Below, in pieces: positions 4,898 through 5,944 of a DNA stretch of 5,944 bases. The stretch is from Vulcanimicrobiota bacterium. Its GTDB lineage: Bacteria > Vulcanimicrobiota > Vulcanimicrobiia > Vulcanimicrobiales > Vulcanimicrobiaceae. Under the pieces are notes generated by a model that was not told where the DNA came from, searched no databases, and was given only the letters and a program-made list of their open reading frames with translations. Location of the stretch: contig JAFAMK010000114.1 in NCBI GenBank assembly GCA_019233415.1, positions 1-5,944 on the forward strand, given 5' to 3'. How positions within the stretch are numbered: position 1 is the stretch's first letter; each line of letters starts with the position of its first letter. The translations under genes were made by a program, and so were the position numbers.

Positions 4898-5944
4898 ATG
4901 AACGTCGCGCACCGGGTGTGGACCGCCCTCCTCGCCGGGGTCGTGGTCGTGGGCTCGTCACCCGTCGCGACGGACGGCGCCTCGCCGGGCACGCTCGAAC
5001 TCGTCCATCGGACCGGCCTGCTCGCCGAGCGCGACGACGCGAACGCGGCCGTGCGCGTCGTCGCCGACCGCACGTCGCTCCCCGAAGGCGGCTATGCGGC
5101 GACCGGAACGGCAGCAAGCGGCGAGCTGCGCCTCGCGGACGGCGCCCGCCTCGTCCTCGGCGAGCGCAGCATCGTGCAGCTCATTCGCTCGGCGGATGGC
5201 AGCCGGCCGGTCGTGCGCATGGCGCGCGGCACACTGCGCTTCGTGCCGCCGGCGCAGCACGCGACCGCGGACGACGGCGTGACGGTCGAAACCGGCACGA
5301 GCACGCTGCACCTCGGCGGCTGTCAAACGGTCGCCGTCGACGGACCCTCCGAAGCGACGGTCAGTGCGGCGAGCTGCACGGCGGAGGACGCCGCCGACCC
5401 GAATCCGGCGGCGAGCAGCAGCGCGGCCGCGACCGGCGCGCCGACATCGACGAGCGTTCCGTCGAACGCGCCCACCGCAAGCGCACCGCCGACGCCGAAC
5501 CGCCCCCGGCCCGAACGCGCGGCCGGCGGCGGCGATGCCGTCGGGATGGCCGAGGTCCTCGGCCTCTTCGCGGCAGGCGTCGCGGTCGCCACGGGCGGCC
5601 GCGGCTCGAGCGCGACGACCGTCACGCCTCCCACCGCCACGCCGACGCCCACCCCGTCCCCTACGCCGAGTCCCACGCCGTCCCCGACGCCGTCGCCAAC
5701 GCCGAGCGCGACTCCGTCGCCCACGCCGAGCCCGACGCCGACGGCCACGCCAACCCCGACGCCATCGCCGACTCCGAGTCCGACCCCGTCACCCACGCCT
5801 AGCCCAACGCCGTCGCCGACGCCAAGTCCGACCCCGTCCGCTGGAACATCCTCGCCCAGATCCAGTCCAAGGAGTCCGACTTCATCTACGTCGTCCGCAC
5901 CCTCGTGGGTCCCCCGCGCACGCTCCGTCGCCACATCCTCCACC
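4898..5944 (+). CDS. FecR-domain protein with Pro-Thr/Ser repeat tail (3' end outside window)
   Basis: From ATG 4898 the frame stays open for 349 codons to the window edge. An N-terminal signal sequence (hydrophobic about 8-20) is followed by a FecR-like domain (about 66-140): the run GELRLADGARLVLG, then VVRMARGTLRFVPP and VTVETGTSTLHLGG are characteristic of FecR-type beta domains thought to act in the periplasm. Cys142 and Cys160 follow. A low-complexity Ala/Ser/Pro linker leads to a second hydrophobic stretch (about 214-234, possible membrane helix), then a Pro-Thr/Ser repeat (about 243-314). The final 35 codons in this frame look non-coding in codon use, and a different frame takes over, so the true C-terminus is uncertain. 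AAGGA ends 1 nt before the ATG, too close for a normal ribosome-binding site; no in-frame upstream start is evident. It is divergent from the cupredoxin gene. No sigma gene is adjacent on its strand, so a classical FecI/FecR role is not shown. Confidence 0.8.
   Translation, partial: MNVAHRVWTALLAGVVVVGSSPVATDGASPGTLELVHRTGLLAERDDANAAVRVVADRTSLPEGGYAATGTAASGELRLADGARLVLGERSIVQLIRSADGSRPVVRMARGTLRFVPPAQHATADDGVTVETGTSTLHLGGCQTVAVDGPSEATVSAASCTAEDAADPNPAASSSAAATGAPTSTSVPSNAPTASAPPTPNRPRPERAAGGGDAVGMAEVLGLFAAGVAVATGGRGSSATTVTPPTATPTPTPSPTPSPTPSPTPSPTPSATPSPTPSPTPTATPTPTPSPTPSPTPSPTPSPTPSPTPSPTPSAGTSSPRSSPRSPTSSTSSAPSWVPRARSVATSST
5624..5839 (+). repeat. Degenerate tandem repeat coding for Pro-Thr/Pro-Ser pairs
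   Basis: About 216 bp of imperfect 6- and 12-nt units such as CCGACGCCGAGT encode alternating TP and SP dipeptides in the FecR-like protein (residues about 243-314), interrupted by Ala at a few places. Such tracts form extended, stiff linkers in cell-envelope proteins. The mixed codons (ACG, ACC, ACT, and TCG, TCC, AGT, AGC) show that the peptide pattern is kept while the DNA drifts. Because of the repeat, the opposite strand and the other frames also look open and give meaningless Val-Gly or Ala-Asp runs. Confidence 0.9.
5839..5944 (+). other. Coding-like segment in a second frame after the repeat (possible frameshift continuation)
   Basis: Read from 5839 in the frame one base back from that of the FecR-like protein, the sequence gives a normal-looking peptide starting RWNILAQIQSKESDF, with 33 of 35 third positions G or C. 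The FecR frame over almost the same bases gives Ser/Arg/Pro-rich text with only 22 of 35. The second frame has a TAG at 5800-5802 and then no ATG, GTG or TTG until a GTG at 5905, so it lacks a credible start of its own. It probably belongs to a protein that enters from the repeat frame through a frameshift or a base missing from the sequence, or to a different gene joined at the repeat. I recognise no family. Confidence 0.45.

Noticed and set aside
4666..5802. Plus-strand 378-codon open frame, Arg-rich then Ala-Asp-rich
   Set aside because: It runs antisense through the cupredoxin start and in another frame through the FecR-like gene, with the Arg/His/Pro-rich composition of an out-of-frame reading of GC-rich DNA. 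Only the region after 5839 in this frame looks coding.
5323..5943. Minus-strand 206-codon open frame rich in Val-Gly-Leu-Gly-Asp-Gly repeats
   Set aside because: It is the antisense of the Pro-Thr repeat and the FecR-like gene. Its repeats come from the hexanucleotide pattern, and the plus-strand frame has a signal sequence, a FecR domain and better third-position G/C.

Overview
The window is GC-rich DNA with almost gap-free coding. Codon third positions are nearly all G or C. The gene set implies an envelope with a periplasm: a TonB-type energy transducer, a Tat-exported phosphoesterase, a small exported cupredoxin, a FecR-type protein, and an ECF sigma/membrane anti-sigma pair. Proline/threonine-rich spacers in TonB-like and FecR-like proteins fit lineages such as Candidatus Eremiobacterota (WPS-2), as I recall their proteins. 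This taxonomic guess is weak and rests on style, not on a marker gene. No RNA gene, insertion sequence, CRISPR array or clear intrinsic terminator was seen, and no gene-free stretch exceeds about 90 bases.

Layout, left to right. (1) Positions 2-1057 (+): C-terminal part of a multicopper oxidase whose start lies outside the window. (2) Positions 1076-1810 (-): a complete TonB-family protein, convergent with the oxidase. (3) Positions 1897-2523 (+): a histidine-phosphatase (phosphoglycerate-mutase-like) enzyme, divergent from tonB. The intergenic DNA carries a perfect 7-bp inverted repeat just before the start codon. (4) A compact four-gene minus-strand cluster, read from right to left: cupredoxin (4515-4838), Tat-exported metallophosphoesterase (3628-4518), ECF sigma factor (3104-3607) and zinc-finger anti-sigma factor (2520-3107). 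The junctions are ATGA overlap, 20 bp, and GTGA overlap, so this is almost certainly one translationally coupled operon. Its last stop codon shares a CTAG palindrome with the stop of the convergent phosphatase gene. (5) Positions 4898-5944 (+): a FecR-domain protein, divergent from the cupredoxin and open to the window edge, with a roughly 70-residue Pro-Thr/Ser repeat.

Copper is a recurring theme. The multicopper oxidase and the cupredoxin both keep their type 1 copper ligands, and the periplasmic part of the anti-sigma factor is unusually rich in histidine. I infer, without proof, that the sigma/anti-sigma pair may sense a metal or redox state in the periplasm and control its own operon. 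The most actionable anomaly is at the right end. Where the Pro-Thr repeat stops (about 5836-5840), the coding signal moves from the reading frame of the FecR-like protein to another plus-strand frame. This points to a frameshift, a base missing from the sequence, or a misassembly at the repeat.
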